NCBI GenBank assembly: GCA_036733165.1
Contig: DAINBB010000004.1
Span: 15,807-79,806, forward strand
DNA from: JAFGGT01 sp036733165
GTDB lineage: Archaea; Methanobacteriota_B; Thermococci; Methanofastidiosales; NM3
Direction of reading: 5' to 3'
DNA: 64,000 bases
Under the pieces are notes generated by a model. It was not told where the DNA came from. It searched no databases and saw only the letters and a program-made list of their open reading frames with translations. Made by a program: the position numbers and the translations under genes. Positions 61,620 to 64,000 of this stretch are shown here, in pieces; within the stretch, counting starts at the first letter, position 1; each line of letters opens with the position of its first letter.

Positions 61620-62078
61620 ATGATGAAGAATAGGGAGGAAATAGAGGCCAGGGCAATAGAGTTCTTCGGGAGGATGCACCATATGAAGAGGGACTTCCAC
61701 CAGTTAAGGAACATGGCAATGATGGACCTGGAGGTAAATCAGGACCAAATGATGATCATGGGTATGTTATCCCATAAGGGCAGAATGAAGGTAAGCGAGA
61801 TAAGTGACGAGATCGGGCTTTCGATCAGTACGGTGTCGGGCATACTGGATGGCATGGAGAGCAAGAAGATATTGAGAAGGATAAGAAGCGACGAAGACCG
61901 AAGGGTCGTATACGTGGCCTTGGAGGAGAAATACAAAGACTTCTTCGAGGAGAAGCACAAGAAGATGAAAAAGAACATGTCGCGGCTCTTGGAGAGGATG
62001 ACAGATGAGGAGATCGACACGATTCTGAGTGCGATGGACATACTGAATCGCACCATCGCGGCAGTGGAGGGGGAATGA
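61620..62078 (+). CDS. MarR-family transcriptional regulator
   Basis: 152 residues with a winged helix (MKVSEISDEIGLSISTVSGILDGMESKKILRRIRSDEDRR), flanked by the dimerisation helices of the MarR fold. It probably represses itself and the downstream ABC exporter, as in other MarR-exporter pairs; the palindrome at 61551-61572 is the candidate site. Ligand unknown. Confidence 0.88.
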   Translation: MMKNREEIEARAIEFFGRMHHMKRDFHQLRNMAMMDLEVNQDQMMIMGMLSHKGRMKVSEISDEIGLSISTVSGILDGMESKKILRRIRSDEDRRVVYVALEEKYKDFFEEKHKKMKKNMSRLLERMTDEEIDTILSAMDILNRTIAAVEGE

Positions 62079-62171
62079 GCGCAGGTGCCCATAAAAGGGT
62101 CACTAGTGATCAACAAGGCTTTATGATATGTTCAATGGACATGTCAACAGACAACAAGGAGAATGTATATC

Positions 62172-63140
62172 ATGGACGACAACGTAATAGAGGTCAAGGG
62201 ACTGAAGAAGAAATTTGGTGATTTCGAGGCAGTGAGCGGCGTGGACTTCGAGGTTAGAAAAGGAGAGATATTCGGCTTTCTCGGCCCCAACGGGGCCGGC
62301 AAGACCACGACGATCAATATGTTATGCACGATGACAAGGCCGACAGAGGGCGATGCCAGCATATGCGGTCATGACATCTTCAGGGAAAAGGGAAAGGTCA
62401 GGGAATCGATAGGCATCATATTCCAGGAGAACACGCTGGACGAGAAGCTGACCGCCCATGAGAATCTGATGTTGCACTGCAGATTCTACAGCGTTCCCAG
62501 AGATGAGAGGGAGAAAAGGGTCAGCGAGGTGCTCAGGATGGTCGAGCTCGATGACAAGAGGAACGAGGTGGTGGAAAACTACTCCGGGGGCATGAAGAGA
62601 AGGCTTGAGATAGCCAGAGGGCTCCTGCATTATCCAAGGGTGCTCTTCCTGGACGAGCCAACTGTTGGGCTCGACCCGCAGACGCGGACCCATATATGGG
62701 ACTACATCCTTGAACTCAAGAACAGGGAGGGGATCACGATATTCCTCACAACACATTATATGGACGAGGCCGAGTACAGCGACAGGATAGCCATAATGGA
62801 CCATGGAAAGATAATCGCGCTGGACACGCCGGACAATCTGAAGAAGAAGGTGGGCGGGGATATAATAGAACTGGTCACCGAGGACAACGAACGGGCAAGG
62901 GGAGAGATAGTGTCAAAATATGGCAAGGAGGTAAAGGAGAAGGGAACGACGCTGAGCTTCAATGTGAACAACGGCAGCGAGTTCCTCGCAAGCTTCATCA
63001 AGGACCTTGATGTAGAGGTAAGGAACATAAACCTCCATAGGCCAACGCTCAACGACGTGTTCCTGAGCCTTACTGGAAGGGAGATAAGGGACGAGGTCTC
63101 CAATGGCAAGAAGAAGCCCAAATTCGGTCCGCATCATTAG
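62172..63140 (+). CDS. ABC-2 exporter ATP-binding protein (DrrA-like)
   Basis: 322-residue ABC ATPase: Walker A GPNGAGKTT near 38, signature NYSGGMKRR near 137, Walker B VLFLDEPTVGLD near 158, then the DrrA-type C-terminal extension. It powers export with the permease encoded 12 bp downstream. ATG 62172 has AAGGAG ten bases upstream; the ATG at 62163 lies too close to that site. About 95 bp after the MarR gene. Confidence 0.9.
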   Translation: MDDNVIEVKGLKKKFGDFEAVSGVDFEVRKGEIFGFLGPNGAGKTTTINMLCTMTRPTEGDASICGHDIFREKGKVRESIGIIFQENTLDEKLTAHENLMLHCRFYSVPRDEREKRVSEVLRMVELDDKRNEVVENYSGGMKRRLEIARGLLHYPRVLFLDEPTVGLDPQTRTHIWDYILELKNREGITIFLTTHYMDEAEYSDRIAIMDHGKIIALDTPDNLKKKVGGDIIELVTEDNERARGEIVSKYGKEVKEKGTTLSFNVNNGSEFLASFIKDLDVEVRNINLHRPTLNDVFLSLTGREIRDEVSNGKKKPKFGPHH

Positions 63141-63152
63141 GAGGTATCAAAT

Positions 63153-63977
63153 ATGGAAGCAATTTTCGCAGTATGGCAAAGAGATCTTATCAAGTTCTTC
63201 AGGGACAGGGCCAGGTTGCTGGGCTCGTTCGCAATGCCCCTTATGTTTCTGCTGATATTCGGCATCGGCATGGACGGGGCGCTGTCATCGATGCTCAATG
63301 TCAGTGGGATGGACCAGCTCTCGAACTTCAACTATGTATCGTTCATATACCCGGGGATCATCGCCATGACGGTGTTCTCGACATCGATATTCTCGGCCCT
63401 CTCGGTTGTGAACGACAAGGAGGAGGGCTACATGAAGGAGATACTGGTGTCCCCGGTCTCCAGGACGAACGTGGCCATAGGCAAGATACTTGGAAGCACT
63501 ACCGTGGCGGTCATACAGGGACTGTTGATGCTGCTGTTCATACCGTTGATAGGGGTCGAGGTCGGCATCATGAACATCGCGAAGCTCCTGCCGATAATGT
63601 TCCTCGTGGCATTCACCCTGTCGTCCATAGGGATGATGGTGGCCAGTACGCTGAAGACATCCACAGGATTCCAGGCCGTCATACAGGTGATAATATTTCC
63701 CATGCTCTTCCTATCGGGCGCATTCTTTCCCCTGAACGGAATGCCTGATTGGATGAACGCGCTTGTGAAGATCAATCCGATGACGTATGCGGTCGACCTG
63801 TTCAAGCATGCAATGCTCGATGTCAACTCGATGAACGAAACGTTAAGGCAGGCGATGGGATTGAATCTAAGCGTGTTCGGACATCAGGTCAGGACATGGG
63901 AGGAGATAGCCTTCATAATGGCCCTGGGCGCCCTTTTCGTGATGTTGGCAACCTTGTTCTTCAACAGGAGCGAGTAG
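63153..63977 (+). CDS. ABC-2 exporter permease (DrrB-like)
   Basis: 274-residue membrane protein with six helices and the ABC-2 signature region around KEEGYMKEILVSPVSR near 90 and the conserved GAFFPLNGMPDWMNALVKINPMTY near 190. It pairs with the ATPase just upstream. Drug, lipid or peptide export are all possible. A T-rich stretch follows the stop and likely ends the operon. Confidence 0.9.
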   Translation: MEAIFAVWQRDLIKFFRDRARLLGSFAMPLMFLLIFGIGMDGALSSMLNVSGMDQLSNFNYVSFIYPGIIAMTVFSTSIFSALSVVNDKEEGYMKEILVSPVSRTNVAIGKILGSTTVAVIQGLLMLLFIPLIGVEVGIMNIAKLLPIMFLVAFTLSSIGMMVASTLKTSTGFQAVIQVIIFPMLFLSGAFFPLNGMPDWMNALVKINPMTYAVDLFKHAMLDVNSMNETLRQAMGLNLSVFGHQVRTWEEIAFIMALGALFVMLATLFFNRSE

Positions 63978-63984
63978 CTCCCCT

Positions 63985-64000
63985 CTTTTCCTTTTTTATT
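63985..64000 (+). terminator. T-rich terminator after the exporter operon
   Basis: Runs of T (CTTTTCCTTTTTTATT) directly after the permease gene, cut by the window end. Confidence 0.4.

Overview
The window is a densely packed archaeal chromosome segment. Archaeal markers include class I lysyl-tRNA synthetase, archaeal D-aminoacyl-tRNA deacylase, Nep1, Nre, LSm, eL37, RNase P subunit Rpp21, MCM with a GINS-like partner, the SecE-Spt5-L11-L1-L10-L12 block and CofC (coenzyme F420). FtsZ, AGG/AGA and ATA codon preference, many apparently leaderless promoters, and methanogen-type corrinoid and UroD-family methyltransferases point to a euryarchaeal, probably Thermoplasmatota-like, anaerobe. The lineage is an inference; no rRNA gene is present.

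Layout. 1-9.2 kb: end of lysS, an MBL hydrolase, ATP-type PEP carboxykinase, a Ca/Na exchanger, an unknown membrane protein with an AAC(3)-like acetyltransferase behind it, and a receiver-PAS-GAF histidine kinase. 9.2-17.7 kb: HExxH protein, Mrp ATPase, DtxR regulator, small nuclease-like protein, ECF S component, Nre with a C-terminal PCNA box, an aminotransferase, the NifS-IscU pair, DtdA. 17.8-22.1 kb: ftsZ-secE-spt5-rpl11-rpl1-rpl10-rpl12. 22.4-25.1 kb: corrinoid protein, methyltransferase, a zinc-ribbon protein and a truncated MtaA-type methyltransferase. 25.2-32.3 kb: toroid-like protein, GlmS, PNPT glycosyltransferase, MFS, HAD, aminotransferase. 32.3-35.4 kb: tungstate/molybdate ABC operon ending in an unlisted 29-residue membrane microprotein. 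35.4-45.3 kb: AhpD-like, DUF47, CofC, membrane transporter, GINS-like, MCM, a fusion of RNase P Rpp21 with a lipoate-ligase LplB-type domain, Nep1, PRC-barrel, CPBP protease, methyltransferase, radical SAM. 45.3-47.5 kb: tRNA-Arg(GCG) followed by an AT-rich accessory patch containing a frameshifted DUF5655 remnant. 47.5-54.5 kb: HdrD-like protein, TrmG10, BirA, RraA-like, then LSm-eL37-TOPRIM-tRNA-Ala in a row. 54.5-60.8 kb: a seven-gene histidine operon including a HisA-HisI-HisE triple fusion. 60.8-64 kb: DUF1847 protein, then a MarR regulator with an operator-like palindrome and an ABC-2 exporter.

The genes work mainly in core information processing (translation, tRNA and rRNA modification, replication), histidine synthesis, metal-oxyanion uptake, Fe-S assembly and corrinoid-dependent methyl transfer. 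The most notable observations are the Rpp21-LplB fusion, the HisA-HisI-HisE fusion, the microprotein and ModE-like palindrome of the tungstate operon, the composition break inside the methyltransferase gene, and mRNA-tRNA continuity at the TOPRIM/tRNA-Ala junction.
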